In this document: positions 1 through 12,073 of the stretch, in pieces
Position numbering within the stretch: position 1 is the first letter of the stretch
How the letters are laid out: every line of letters begins with the position of its first letter
Source of the DNA: Bursaphelenchus xylophilus
Taxonomy: Eukaryota > Nematoda > Chromadorea > Rhabditida > Aphelenchoididae
Assembly (NCBI GenBank): GCA_904066235.2
Contig: CAJFCV020000001.1
Location: forward strand, 11,527,291 to 11,591,290
Direction: 5' to 3'
Length of the DNA: 64,000 nucleotides
Position numbers and translations under genes: made by a program
The notes under the pieces: model-generated
Told to the model about the DNA's origin: nothing
The model's input: the letters and a program-made list of their open reading frames with translations, nothing else
Databases searched by the model: none

Positions 1-334
1 AGCTTTCGAATGGTGTATGTCTTGTCAATTCACTCCTTCATCACTAATTCACTTTTTTTAAAACCGGTGTCTAGTATAATATCAGAGTTTTTCGCCCAGT
101 GTCGGCGTAGTTTGATTCCAAAAAAGCTGAAACTTGCCATGCTAAAATCTCAGGCGATTAGCTTTCGAATGGTGTATGTCTTGTCAATTCACTCCTTCAT
201 CACTAATTCACTTTTTTTAAAACCGGTGTCTAGTATAATATCAGAGTTTTTCGCCCAGTGTCGGCGTAGTTTGATTCCAAAAAAGCTGAAACTTGCCATG
301 CTAAAATCTCAGGCGATTAGCTTTCGAATGGTGT

Positions 335-1200
335 ATGTCTTGTCAATTCACTCCTTCATCACTAATTCACCTTTTTTCAAAACCGGTGTCTAGTATAATA
401 TCAGAGTGTTTCGCCCAGTGTGGGCGTAGTTTGATTCCAAAAATGCTGAAACTTGCCATGCTAAAATCTCAGGCGATTAGCTTTCGAATGGTGTATGTCT
501 TGTCAATTCACTCCTTCATCACTAATTCACTTTTTTTAAAACCGGTGTCTAGTATAATATCAGAGTTTTTCGCCCAGTGTCGGCGTAGTTTGATTCCAAA
601 AAAGCTGAAACTTGCCATGCTAAAATCTCAGGCGATTAGCTTTCGAATGGTGTATGTCTTGTCAATTCACTCCTTCATCACTAATTCACTTTTTTTAAAA
701 CCGGTGTCTAGTATAATATCAGAGTTTTTCGCCCAGTGTCGGCGTAGTTTGATTCCAAAAAAGCTGAAACTTGCCATGCTAAAATCTCAGGCGATTAGCT
801 TTCGAATGGTGTATGTCTTGTCAATTCACTCCTTCATCACTAATTCACTTTTTTTAAAACCGGTGTCTAGTATAATATCAGAGTTTTTCGCCCAGTGTCG
901 GCGTAGTTTGATTCCAAAAAAGCTGAAACTTGGCATGCTAAAACCTCAGGCGATTAGCTTTCGAATGGTGTATGTCTTGTCAATTCACTCCGTCATCACC
1001 AATTCACCTTTTTTCAAAACCGGTGTCTAGTATAATATCAGAGTGTTTCGCCCAGTGTGGGCGTAGTTTGATTCCAAAAATGCTGAAACTTGCCATGCTA
1101 AAATCTCAGGCGATTAGCTTTCGAATAGTGTATGTCTTGTCAATTCACTCCTTCATCACTAATTCACTTTTTTTAAAACCGGTGTCTAGTATAATATCAG
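335..1200 (+). repeat. Segmental repeat in array A, copy 1 (offset 3343 bp)
   Basis: This stretch shares a set of rare variants with about 3678-4543, displaced by 3343 bp (21 monomers). The shared variants are TTGGCATGCTAAAACCTCAGG, shortened here to its diagnostic parts TTGGCATG and AAACCTC, then CGTCATCACCAATT in the next monomer and CGAATAGTG in the one after. Both copies are preceded by a block of one 160-bp and three 159-bp monomers. The copies stop matching in block order after about 1.2 kb (five monomers follow here, three there). Confidence 0.75.
412..426. repeat. Dyad in satellite core (example copy)
   Basis: CGCCCA-GTG-TGGGCG is a perfect 6-bp inverted repeat with a 3-bp loop. It occurs once per monomer in most of arrays B and C and in the minority monomers of array A; this is the first copy in the window. 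In the common array A monomer the right arm reads TCGGCG, and in one array B subtype the left arm reads CGACCA. Each change creates a single arm mismatch. Whether the dyad binds a protein or extrudes as a hairpin cannot be judged from sequence. Confidence 0.85.
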
Positions 1201-3677
1201 AGTTTTTCGCCCAGTGTCGGCGTAGTTTGATTCCAAAAAAGCTGAAACTTGCCATGCTAAAATCTCAGGCGATTAGCTTTCGAATGGTGTATGTCTTGTC
1301 AATTCACTCCTTCATCACTAATTCACTTTTTTTAAAACCGGTGTCTAGTATAATATCAGAGTTTTTCGCCCAGTGTCGGCGTAGTTTGATTCCAAAAAAG
1401 CTGAAACTTGCCATGCTAAAATCTCAGGCGATTAGCTTTCGAATGGTGTATGTCTTGTCAATTCACTCCTTCATCACTAATTCACTTTTTTTAAAACCGG
1501 TGTCTAGTATAATATCAGAGTTTTTCGCCCAGTGTCGGCGTAGTTTGATTCCAAAAAAGCTGAAACTTGCCATGCTAAAATCTCAGGCGATTAGCTTTCG
1601 AATGGTGTATGTCTTGTCAATTCACTCCTTCATCACTAATTCACTTTTTTTAAAACCGGTGTCTAGTATAATATCAGAGTTTTTCGCCCAGTGTCGGCGT
1701 AGTTTGATTCCAAAAAAGCTGAAACTTGCCATGCTAAAATCTCAGGCGATTAGCTTTCGAATGGTGTATGTCTTGTCAATTCACTCCTTCATCACTAATT
1801 CACCTTTTTTCAAAACCGGTGTCTAGTATAATATCAGAGTGTTTCGCCCAGTGTCGGCGTAGTTTGATTCCAAAAATGCTGAAACTTGCCATGCTAAAAT
1901 CTCAGGCGATTAGCTTTCGAATGGTGTATGTCTTGTCAATTCACTCCTTCATCACTAATTCACTTTTTTTAAAACCGGTGTCTAGTATAATATCAGAGTT
2001 TTTCGCCCAGTGTCGGCGTAGTTTGATTCCAAAAAAGCTGAAACTTGCCATGCTAAAATCTCAGGCGATTAGCTTTCGAATGGTGTATGTCTTGTCAATT
2101 CACTCCTTCATCACTAATTCACTTTTTTTAAAACCGGTGTCTAGTATAATATCAGAGTTTTTCGCCCAGTGTCGGCGTAGTTTGATTCCAAAAAAGCTGA
2201 AACTTGCCATGCTAAAATCTCAGGCGATTAGCTTTCGAATGGTGTATGTCTTGTCAATTCACTCCTTCATCACTAATTCACTTTTTTTAAAACCGGTGTC
2301 TAGTATAATATCAGAGTGTTTCGCCCAGTGTGGGCGTAGTTTGATTCCAAAAATGCTGAAACTTGCCATGCTAAAATCTCAGGCGATTAGCTTTCGAATG
2401 GTGTATGTCTTGTCAATTCACTCCTTCATCACTAATTCACTTTTTTTAAAACCGGTGTCTAGTATAATATCAGAGTTTTTCGCCCAGTGTCGGCGTAGTT
2501 TGATTCCAAAAAAGCTGAAACTTGCCATGCTAAAATCTCAGGCGATTAGCTTTCGAATGGTGTATGTCTTGTCAATTCACTCCTTCATCACTAATTCACT
2601 TTTTTTAAAACCGGTGTCTAGTATAATATCAGAGTTTTTCGCCCAGTGTCGGCGTAGTTTGATTCCAAAAAAGCTGAAACTTGCCATGCTAAAATCTCAG
2701 GCGATTAGCTTTCGAATGGTGTATGTCTTGTCAATTCACTCCTTCATCACTAATTCACTTTTTTTAAAACCGGTGTCTAGTATAATATCAGAGTTTTTCG
2801 CCCAGTGTCGGCGTAGTTTGATTCCAAAAAAGCTGAAACTTGCCATGCTAAAATCTCAGGCGATTAGCTTTCGAATGGTGTATGTCTTGTCAATTCACTC
2901 CTTCATCACTAATTCACTTTTTTTAAAACCGGTGTCTAGTATAATATCAGAGTTTTTCGCCCAGTGTCGGCGTAGTTTGATTCCAAAAAAGCTGAAACTT
3001 GCCATGCTAAAATCTCAGGCGATTAGCTTTCGAATGGTGTATGTCTTGTCAATTCACTCCGTCATCACTAATTCACCTTTTTTCAAAACCGGTGTCTAGT
3101 ATAATATCAGAGTGTTTCGCCCAGTGTGGGCGTAGTTTGATTCCAAAAATGCTGAAACTTGCCATGCTAAAATCTCAGGCGATTAGCTTTCGAATGGTGT
3201 ATGTCTTGTCAATTCACTCCTTCATCACTAATTCACTTTTTTTAAAACCGGTGTCTAGTATAATATCAGAGTTTTTCGCCCAGTGTCGGCGTAGTTTGAT
3301 TCCAAAAAAGCTGAAACTTGCCATGCTAAAATCTCAGGCGATTAGCTTTCGAATGGTGTATGTCTTGTCAATTCACTCCTTCATCACTAATTCACTTTTT
3401 TTAAAACCGGTGTCTAGTATAATATCAGAGTTTTTCGCCCAGTGTCGGCGTAGTTTGATTCCAAAAAAGCTGAAACTTGCCATGCTAAAATCTCAGGCGA
3501 TTAGCTTTCGAATGGTGTATGTCTTGTCAATTCACTCCTTCATCACTAATTCACTTTTTTTAAAACCGGTGTCTAGTATAATATCAGAGTTTTTCGCCCA
3601 GTGTCGGCGTAGTTTGATTCCAAAAAAGCTGAAACTTGCCATGCTAAAATCTCAGGCGATTAGCTTTCGAATGGTGT

Positions 3678-4543
3678 ATGTCTTGTCAATTCACTCCTTC
3701 ATCACTAATTCACTTTTTTTCAAAACCGGTGTCTAGTATAATATCAGAGTGTTTCGCCCAGTGTCGGCGTAGTTTGATTCCAAAAAAGCTGAAACTTGCC
3801 ATGCTAAAATCTCAGGCGATTAGCTTTCGAATGGTGTATGTCTTGTCAATTCACTCCTTCATCACTAATTCACTTTTTTTAAAACCGGTGTCTAGTATAA
3901 TATCAGAGTTTTTCGCCCAGTGTCGGCGTAGTTTGATTCCAAAAAAGCTGAAACTTGCCATGCTAAAATCTCAGGCGATTAGCTTTCGAATGGTGTATGT
4001 CTTGTCAATTCACTCCTTCATCACTAATTCACTTTTTTTAAAACCGGTGTCTAGTATAATATCAGAGTTTTTCGCCCAGTGTCGGCGTAGTTTGATTCCA
4101 AAAAAGCTGAAACTTGCCATGCTAAAATCTCAGGCGATTAGCTTTCGAATGGTGTATGTCTTGTCAATTCACTCCTTCATCACTAATTCACTTTTTTTAA
4201 AACCGGTGTCTAGTATAATATCAGAGTTTTTCGCCCAGTGTCGGCGTAGTTTGATTCCAAAAAAGCTGAAACTTGGCATGCTAAAACCTCAGGCGATTAG
4301 CTTTCGAATGGTGTATGTCTTGTCAATTCACTCCGTCATCACCAATTCACCTTTTTTCAAAACCGGTGTCTAGTATAATATCAGAGTGTTTCGCCCAGTG
4401 TGGGCGTAGTTTGATTCCAAAAATGCTGAAACTTGCCATGCTAAAATCTCAGGCGATTAGCTTTCGAATAGTGTATGTCTTGTCAATTCACTCCTTCATC
4501 ACTAATTCACTTTTTTTAAAACCGGTGTCTAGTATAATATCAG
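3678..4543 (+). repeat. Segmental repeat in array A, copy 2 (offset 3343 bp)
   Basis: Partner of about 335-1200. It carries the same rare variants in the same order (TTGGCATG with AAACCTC, CATCACCAATT, CGAATAGTG). A small difference is that its first monomer has T7 followed by CAAAA and the CGGCG core, where the partner has T6 and GGGCG. It was probably made by unequal exchange over 21 monomers. Confidence 0.75.
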
Positions 4544-4792
4544 AGTTTTTCGCCCAGTGTCGGCGTAGTTTGATTCCAAAAAAGCTGAAACTTGCCATGC
4601 TAAAATCTCAGGCGATTAGCTTTCGAATAGTGTATGTCTTGTCAATTCACTCCTTCATCACTAATTCACTTTTTTTAAAACCGGTGTCTAGTATAATATC
4701 AGAGTTTTTCGCCCAGTGTCGGCGTAGTTTGATTCCAAAAAAGCTGAAACTTGGCATGCTAAAATCTCAGGCGATTAGCTTTCGAATAGTGT

Positions 4793-6861
4793 ATGTCTTG
4801 TCAATTCACTCCGTCATCACTAATTCACCTTTTTTCAAAACCGGTGTCTAGTATAATATCAGAGTGTTTCGCCCAGTGTGGGCGTAGTTTGATTCCAAAA
4901 AAGCTGAAACTTGCCATGCTAAAATCTCAGGCGATTAGCTTTCGAATGGTGTATGTCTTGTCAATTCACTCCTTCATCACTAATTCACTTTTTTTAAAAC
5001 CGGTGTCTAGTATAATATCAGAGTTTTTCGCCCAGTGTCGGCGTAGTTTGATTCCAAAAAAGCTGAAACTTGCCATGCTAAAATCTCAGGCGATTAGCTT
5101 TCGAATGGTGTATGTCTTGTCAATTCACTCCTTCATCACTAATTCACTTTTTTTAAAACCGGTGTCTAGTATAATATCAGAGTTTTTCGCCCAGTGTCGG
5201 CGTAGTTTGATTCCAAAAAAGCTGAAACTTGCCATGCTAAAATCTCAGGCGATTAGCTTTCGAATGGTGTATGTCTTGTCAATTCACTCCTTCATCACTA
5301 ATTCACTTTTTTTAAAACCGGTGTCTAGTATAATATCAGAGTTTTTCGCCCAGTGTCGGCGTAGTTTGATTCCAAAAAAGCTGAAACTTGCCATGCTAAA
5401 ATCTCAGGCGATTAGCTTTCGAATGGTGTATGTCTTGTCAATTCACTCCTTCATCACTAATTCACTTTTTTTAAAACCGGTGTCTAGTATAATATCAGAG
5501 TTTTTCGCCCAGTGTCGGCGTAGTTTGATTCCAAAAAAGCTGAAACTTGGCATGCTAAAATCTCAGGCGATTAGCTTTCGAATAGTGTATGTCTTGTCAA
5601 TTCACTCCGTCATCACTAATTCACCTTTTTTCAAAACCGGTGTCTAGTATAATATCAGAGTGTTTCGCCCAGTGTGGGCGTAGTTTGATTCCAAAAAAGC
5701 TGAAACTTGCCATGCTAAAATCTCAGGCGATTAGCTTTCGAATGGTGTATGTCTTGTCAATTCACTCCTTCATCACTAATTCACTTTTTTTAAAACCGGT
5801 GTCTAGTATAATATCAGAGTTTTTCGCCCAGTGTCGGCGTAGTTTGATTCCAAAAAAGCTGAAACTTGCCATGCTAAAATCTCAGGCGATTAGCTTTCGA
5901 ATGGTGTATGTCTTGTCAATTCACTCCTTCATCACTAATTCACTTTTTTTAAAACCGGTGTCTAGTATAATATCAGAGTTTTTCGCCCAGTGTCGGCGTA
6001 GTTTGATTCCAAAAAAGCTGAAACTTGCCATGCTAAAATCTCAGGCGATTAGCTTTCGAATGGTGTATGTCTTGTCAATTCACTCCTTCATCACTAATTC
6101 ACTTTTTTTAAAACCGGTGTCTAGTATAATATCAGAGTTTTTCGCCCAGTGTCGGCGTAGTTTGATTCCAAAAAAGCTGAAACTTGCCATGCTAAAATCT
6201 CAGGCGATTAGCTTTCGAATGGTGTATGTCTTGTCAATTCACTCCTTCATCACTAATTCACTTTTTTTAAAACCGGTGTCTAGTATAATATCAGAGTTTT
6301 TCGCCCAGTGTCGGCGTAGTTTGATTCCAAAAAAGCTGAAACTTGCCATGCTAAAATCTCAGGCGATTAGCTTTCGAATGGTGTATGTCTTGTCAATTCA
6401 CTCCTTCATCACTAATTCACTTTTTTTAAAACCGGTGTCTAGTATAATATCAGAGTGTTTCGCCCAGTGTCGGCGTAGTTTGATTCCAAAAATGCTGAAA
6501 CTTGCCATGCTAAAATCTCAGGCGATTAGCTTTCGAATGGTGTATGTCTTGTCAATTCACTCCTTCATCACTAATTCACTTTTTTTAAAACCGGTGTCTA
6601 GTATAATATCAGAGTTTTTCGCCCAGTGTCGGCGTAGTTTGATTCCAAAAAAGCTGAAACTTGCCATGCTAAAATCTCAGGCGATTAGCTTTCGAATGGT
6701 GTATGTCTTGTCAATTCACTCCTTCATCACTAATTCACTTTTTTTAAAACCGGTGTCTAGTATAATATCAGAGTGTTTCGCCCAGTGTGGGCGTAGTTTG
6801 ATTCCAAAAATGCTGAAACTTGCCATGCTAAAATCTCAGGCGATTAGCTTTCGAATGGTGT
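4793..6861 (+). repeat. 13-monomer segment of array A, copy 1 (offset 3183 bp)
   Basis: This is a 5-monomer block (4793-5588) followed by an 8-monomer block (5589-6861). The same order of long and short monomers, and the same TTGGCATG plus CGAATAGTG variants at the block end, recur at 7976-10044, displaced by 3183 bp (20 monomers). The clearest difference is one core reading GTGTCGGCG near 6468 here and GTGTGGGCG in the partner. Confidence 0.8.
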
Positions 6862-7975
6862 ATGTCTTGTCAATTCACTCCTTCATCACTAATTCACTTT
6901 TTTTTAAAACCGGTGTCTAGTATAATATCAGAGTTTTTCGCCCAGTGTCGGCGTAGTTTGATTCCAAAAAAGCTGAAACTTGCCATGCTAAAATCTCAGG
7001 CGATTAGCTTTCGAATGGTGTATGTCTTGTCAATTCACTCCTTCATCACTAATTCACTTTTTTTAAAACCGGTGTCTAGTATAATATCAGAGTTTTTCGC
7101 CCAGTGTCGGCGTAGTTTGATTCCAAAAAAGCTGAAACTTGCCATGCTAAAATCTCAGGCGATTAGCTTTCGAATGGTGTATGTCTTGTCAATTCACTCC
7201 TTCATCACTAATTCACTTTTTTTAAAACCGGTGTCTAGTATAATATCAGAGTTTTTCGCCCAGTGTCGGCGTAGTTTGATTCCAAAAAAGCTGAAACTTG
7301 CCATGCTAAAATCTCAGGCGATTAGCTTTCGAATGGTGTATGTCTTGTCAATTCACTCCTTCATCACTAATTCACTTTTTTTAAAACCGGTGTCTAGTAT
7401 AATATCAGAGTTTTTCGCCCAGTGTCGGCGTAGTTTGATTCCAAAAAAGCTGAAACTTGCCATGCTAAAATCTCAGGCGATTAGCTTTCGAATGGTGTAT
7501 GTCTTGTCAATTCACTCCTTCATCACTAATTCACTTTTTTTAAAACCGGTGTCTAGTATAATATCAGAGTTTTTCGCCCAGTGTCGGCGTAGTTTGATTC
7601 CAAAAAAGCTGAAACTTGCCACGCTAAAATCTCAGGTGATTAGCTTTCGAATGGTGTATGTCTTGTCAATTCACTCCTTCATCACTAATTCACTTTTTTT
7701 AAAACCGGTGTCTAGTATAATATCAGAGTTTTTCGCCCAGTGTCGGCGTAGTTTGATTCCAAAAAAGCTGAAACTTGGCATGCTAAAACCTCAGGCGATT
7801 AGCTTTCGAATAGTGTATGTCTTGTCAATTCACTCCTTCATCACTAATTCACTTTTTTTAAAACCGGTGTCTAGTATAATATCAGAGTTTTTCGCCCAGT
7901 GTCGGCGTAGTTTGATTCCAAAAAAGCTGAAACTTGCCATGCTAAAATCTCAGGCGATTAGCTTTCGAATAGTGT

Positions 7976-10044
7976 ATGTCTTGTCAATTCACTCCGTCAT
8001 CACTAATTCACCTTTTTTCAAAACCGGTGTCTAGTATAATATCAGAGTGTTTCGCCCAGTGTGGGCGTAGTTTGATTCCAAAAAAGCTGAAACTTGCCAT
8101 GCTAAAATCTCAGGCGATTAGCTTTCGAATGGTGTATGTCTTGTCAATTCACTCCTTCATCACTAATTCACTTTTTTTAAAACCGGTGTCTAGTATAATA
8201 TCAGAGTTTTTCGCCCAGTGTCGGCGTAGTTTGATTCCAAAAAAGCTGAAACTTGCCATGCTAAAATCTCAGGCGATTAGCTTTCGAATGGTGTATGTCT
8301 TGTCAATTCACTCCTTCATCACTAATTCACTTTTTTTAAAACCGGTGTCTAGTATAATATCAGAGTTTTTCGCCCAGTGTCGGCGTAGTTTGATTCCAAA
8401 AAAGCTGAAACTTGCCATGCTAAAATCTCAGGCGATTAGCTTTCGAATGGTGTATGTCTTGTCAATTCACTCCTTCATCACTAATTCACTTTTTTTAAAA
8501 CCGGTGTCTAGTATAATATCAGAGTTTTTCGCCCAGTGTCGGCGTAGTTTGATTCCAAAAAAGCTGAAACTTGCCATGCTAAAATCTCAGGCGATTAGCT
8601 TTCGAATGGTGTATGTCTTGTCAATTCACTCCTTCATCACTAATTCACTTTTTTTAAAACCGGTGTCTAGTATAATATCAGAGTTTTTCGCCCAGTGTCG
8701 GCGTAGTTTGATTCCAAAAAAGCTGAAACTTGGCATGCTAAAATCTCAGGCGATTAGCTTTCGAATAGTGTATGTCTTGTCAATTCACTCCGTCATCACT
8801 AATTCACCTTTTTTCAAAACCGGTGTCTAGTATAATATCAGAGTGTTTCGCCCAGTGTGGGCGTAGTTTGATTCCAAAAAAGCTGAAACTTGCCATGCTA
8901 AAATCTCAGGCGATTAGCTTTCGAATGGTGTATGTCTTGTCAATTCACTCCTTCATCACTAATTCACTTTTTTTAAAACCGGTGTCTAGTATAATATCAG
9001 AGTTTTTCGCCCAGTGTCGGCGTAGTTTGATTCCAAAAAAGCTGAAACTTGCCATGCTAAAATCTCAGGCGATTAGCTTTCGAATGGTGTATGTCTTGTC
9101 AATTCACTCCTTCATCACTAATTCACTTTTTTTAAAACCGGTGTCTAGTATAATATCAGAGTTTTTCGCCCAGTGTCGGCGTAGTTTGATTCCAAAAAAG
9201 CTGAAACTTGCCATGCTAAAATCTCAGGCGATTAGCTTTCGAATGGTGTATGTCTTGTCAATTCACTCCTTCATCACTAATTCACTTTTTTTAAAACCGG
9301 TGTCTAGTATAATATCAGAGTTTTTCGCCCAGTGTCGGCGTAGTTTGATTCCAAAAAAGCTGAAACTTGCCATGCTAAAATCTCAGGCGATTAGCTTTCG
9401 AATGGTGTATGTCTTGTCAATTCACTCCTTCATCACTAATTCACTTTTTTTAAAACCGGTGTCTAGTATAATATCAGAGTTTTTCGCCCAGTGTCGGCGT
9501 AGTTTGATTCCAAAAAAGCTGAAACTTGCCATGCTAAAATCTCAGGCGATTAGCTTTCGAATGGTGTATGTCTTGTCAATTCACTCCTTCATCACTAATT
9601 CACTTTTTTTAAAACCGGTGTCTAGTATAATATCAGAGTGTTTCGCCCAGTGTGGGCGTAGTTTGATTCCAAAAATGCTGAAACTTGCCATGCTAAAATC
9701 TCAGGCGATTAGCTTTCGAATGGTGTATGTCTTGTCAATTCACTCCTTCATCACTAATTCACTTTTTTTAAAACCGGTGTCTAGTATAATATCAGAGTTT
9801 TTCGCCCAGTGTCGGCGTAGTTTGATTCCAAAAAAGCTGAAACTTGCCATGCTAAAATCTCAGGCGATTAGCTTTCGAATGGTGTATGTCTTGTCAATTC
9901 ACTCCTTCATCACTAATTCACTTTTTTTAAAACCGGTGTCTAGTATAATATCAGAGTGTTTCGCCCAGTGTGGGCGTAGTTTGACTCCAAAAATGCTGAA
10001 ACTTGCCATGCTAAAATCTCAGGCGATTAGCTTTCGAATGGTGT
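7976..10044 (+). repeat. 13-monomer segment of array A, copy 2 (offset 3183 bp)
   Basis: Partner of 4793-6861. The first five monomers translate identically to the partner block, and the following eight share its pattern of 159-bp, 160-bp and chimeric monomers. A private TTGACTCC variant near 9981 distinguishes it from the earlier copy and is shared with the next higher-order unit to the right. Confidence 0.8.
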
Positions 10045-10362
10045 ATGTCTTGTCAATTCACTCCTTCATCACTAATTCACTTTTTTTAAAACCGGTGTCT
10101 AGTATAATATCAGAGTTTTTCGCCCAGTGTCGGCGTAGTTTGATTCCAAAAAAGCTGAAACTTGCCATGCTAAAATCTCAGGCGATTAGCTTTCGAATGG
10201 TGTATGTCTTGTCAATTCACTCCTTCATCACTAATTCACTTTTTTTAAAACCGGTGTCTAGTATAATATCAGAGTTTTTCGCCCAGTGTCGGCGTAGTTT
10301 GATTCCAAAAAAGCTGAAACTTGGCATGCTAAAATCTCAGGCGATTAGCTTTCGAATAGTGT
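8772..10362 (+). repeat. 10-monomer higher-order unit, copy 1 (1591 bp)
   Basis: A unit of nine 159-bp monomers and one 160-bp monomer, repeated directly in tandem at 10363-11953. Monomers 6 and 8 are chimeras: long-type left part (CCTTCATCAC, T7) joined to short-type right part (AGTGTTTCG, GGGCG, AAATGCTG). Monomer 8 carries TTGACTCC at about 9981, matched exactly 1591 bp downstream at 11572. The unit ends with TTGGCATG and CGAATAGTG, which the second copy lacks. Confidence 0.88.
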
Positions 10363-11953
10363 ATGTCTTGTCAATTCACTCCGTCATCACTAATTCACCT
10401 TTTTTCAAAACCGGTGTCTAGTATAATATCAGAGTGTTTCGCCCAGTGTGGGCGTAGTTTGATTCCAAAAAAGCTGAAACTTGCCATGCTAAAATCTCAG
10501 GCGATTAGCTTTCGAATGGTGTATGTCTTGTCAATTCACTCCTTCATCACTAATTCACTTTTTTTAAAACCGGTGTCTAGTATAATATCAGAGTTTTTCG
10601 CCCAGTGTCGGCGTAGTTTGATTCCAAAAAAGCTGAAACTTGCCATGCTAAAATCTCAGGCGATTAGCTTTCGAATGGTGTATGTCTTGTCAATTCACTC
10701 CTTCATCACTAATTCACTTTTTTTAAAACCGGTGTCTAGTATAATATCAGTGTTTTTCGCCCAGTGTCGGCGTAGTTTGATTCCAAAAAAGCTGAAACTT
10801 GCCATGCTAAAATCTCAGGCGATTAGCTTTCGAATGGTGTATGTCTTGTCAATTCACTCCTTCATCACTAATTCACTTTTTTTAAAACCGGTGTCTAGTA
10901 TAATATCAGAGTTTTTCGCCCAGTGTCGGCGTAGTTTGATTCCAAAAAAGCTGAAACTTGCCATGCTAAAATCTCAGGCGATTAGCTTTCGAATGGTGTA
11001 TGTCTTGTCAATTCACTCCTTCATCACTAATTCACTTTTTTTAAAACCGGTGTCTAGTATAATATCAGAGTTTTTCGCCCAGTGTCGGCGTAGTTTGATT
11101 CCAAAAAAGCTGAAACTTGCCATGCTAAAATCTCAGGCGATTAGCTTTCGAATGGTGTATGTCTTGTCAATTCACTCCTTCATCACTAATTCACTTTTTT
11201 TAAAACCGGTGTCTAGTATAATATCAGAGTGTTTCGCCCAGTGTGGGCGTAGTTTGATTCCAAAAATGCTGAAACTTGCCATGCTAAAATCTCAGGCGAT
11301 TAGCTTTCGAATGGTGTATGTCTTGTCAATTCACTCCTTCATCACTAATTCACTTTTTTTAAAACCGGTGTCTAGTATAATATCAGAGTTTTTCGCCCAG
11401 TGTCGGCGTAGTTTGATTCCAAAAAAGCTGAAACTTGCCATGCTAAAATCTCAGGCGATTAGCTTTCGAATGGTGTATGTCTTGTCAATTCACTCCTTCA
11501 TCACTAATTCACTTTTTTTAAAACCGGTGTCTAGTATAATATCAGAGTGTTTCGCCCAGTGTGGGCGTAGTTTGACTCCAAAAATGCTGAAACTTGCCAT
11601 GCTAAAATCTCAGGCGATTAGCTTTCGAATGGTGTATGTCTTGTCAATTCACTCCTTCATCACTAATTCACTTTTTTTAAAACCGGTGTCTAGTATAATA
11701 TCAGAGTTTTTCGCCCAGTGTCGGCGTAGTTTGATTCCAAAAAAGCTGAAACTTGCCATGCTAAAATCTCAGGCGATTAGCTTTCGAATGGTGTATGTCT
11801 TGTCAATTCACTCCTTCATCACTAATTCACTTTTTTTAAAACCGGTGTCTAGTATAATATCAGAGTTTTTCGCCCAGTGTCGGCGTAGTTTGATTCCAAA
11901 AAAGCTGAAACTTGCCATGCTAAAATCTCAGGCGATTAGCTTTCGAATGGTGT
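10363..11953 (+). repeat. 10-monomer higher-order unit, copy 2 (1591 bp)
   Basis: Direct tandem copy of 8772-10362 with the same chimeric monomers at positions 6 and 8 and the same TTGACTCC variant (11572). Private differences include ATCAGTGTTTTTCG near 10747 instead of ATCAGAG, and TTGCCATG near 11912 where copy 1 has TTGGCATG. The copy runs almost to the assembly gap. Confidence 0.88.
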
Positions 11954-12073
11954 ATGTCTTGTCAATTCACTCCTTCATCACTAATTCACTTTTTTTAAAA
12001 CCGGTGTCTAGTATAATATCAGAGTTTTTCGCCCAGTGTCGGCGTAGTTTGATTCCAAAAAAGCTGAAACTTG

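Larger units (their letters stand above)
1..12073 (+). repeat. Satellite array A, 159/160-bp monomers
   Basis: About 76 tandem head-to-tail monomers, taking AGCTTTCGAATGG as the arbitrary monomer start (first at position 1, next at 160). The common monomer is 159 bp and is marked by CCTTCATCAC, a T7 run directly followed by AAAA, AGAGTTTTTCGCC, GTGTCGGCG and AAAAAAGCTG. A minority are 160 bp and resemble array B: T6 followed by CAAAA, AGAGTGTTTCG, GTGTGGGCG and usually AAATGCTG. These 160-bp units begin the reading-frame breaks near 335, 972, 1768, 3041, 3678, 4315, 4793, 5589, 6862, 7976, 8772 and 10363. One (near 6897) is 160 bp only because it has T8. Copies are nearly identical, so the array has been homogenised recently. 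No gene is present; the open frames are discussed under rejected items. Confidence 0.97.

Noticed and set aside
50..60. T6-T8 run as a terminator
   Set aside because: It is a monomer feature repeated hundreds of times with no GC hairpin immediately upstream and no gene to terminate. RNA polymerase III termination cannot be excluded but nothing supports a Pol III gene here.
70..85. TATAAT in CTAGTATAATATC as a bacterial -10 promoter element
   Set aside because: It is part of every satellite monomer, has no suitably placed -35 partner or downstream gene, and the context is eukaryotic.
90..110. CENP-B box in the monomer core
   Set aside because: TTTCGCCCAGTGTGGGCG resembles the NTTCGNNNNANNCGGGN core but has G at the required A and T at the first C of CGGG. 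The array A version also fails. I found no better match on either strand, so a CENP-B box is not claimed.
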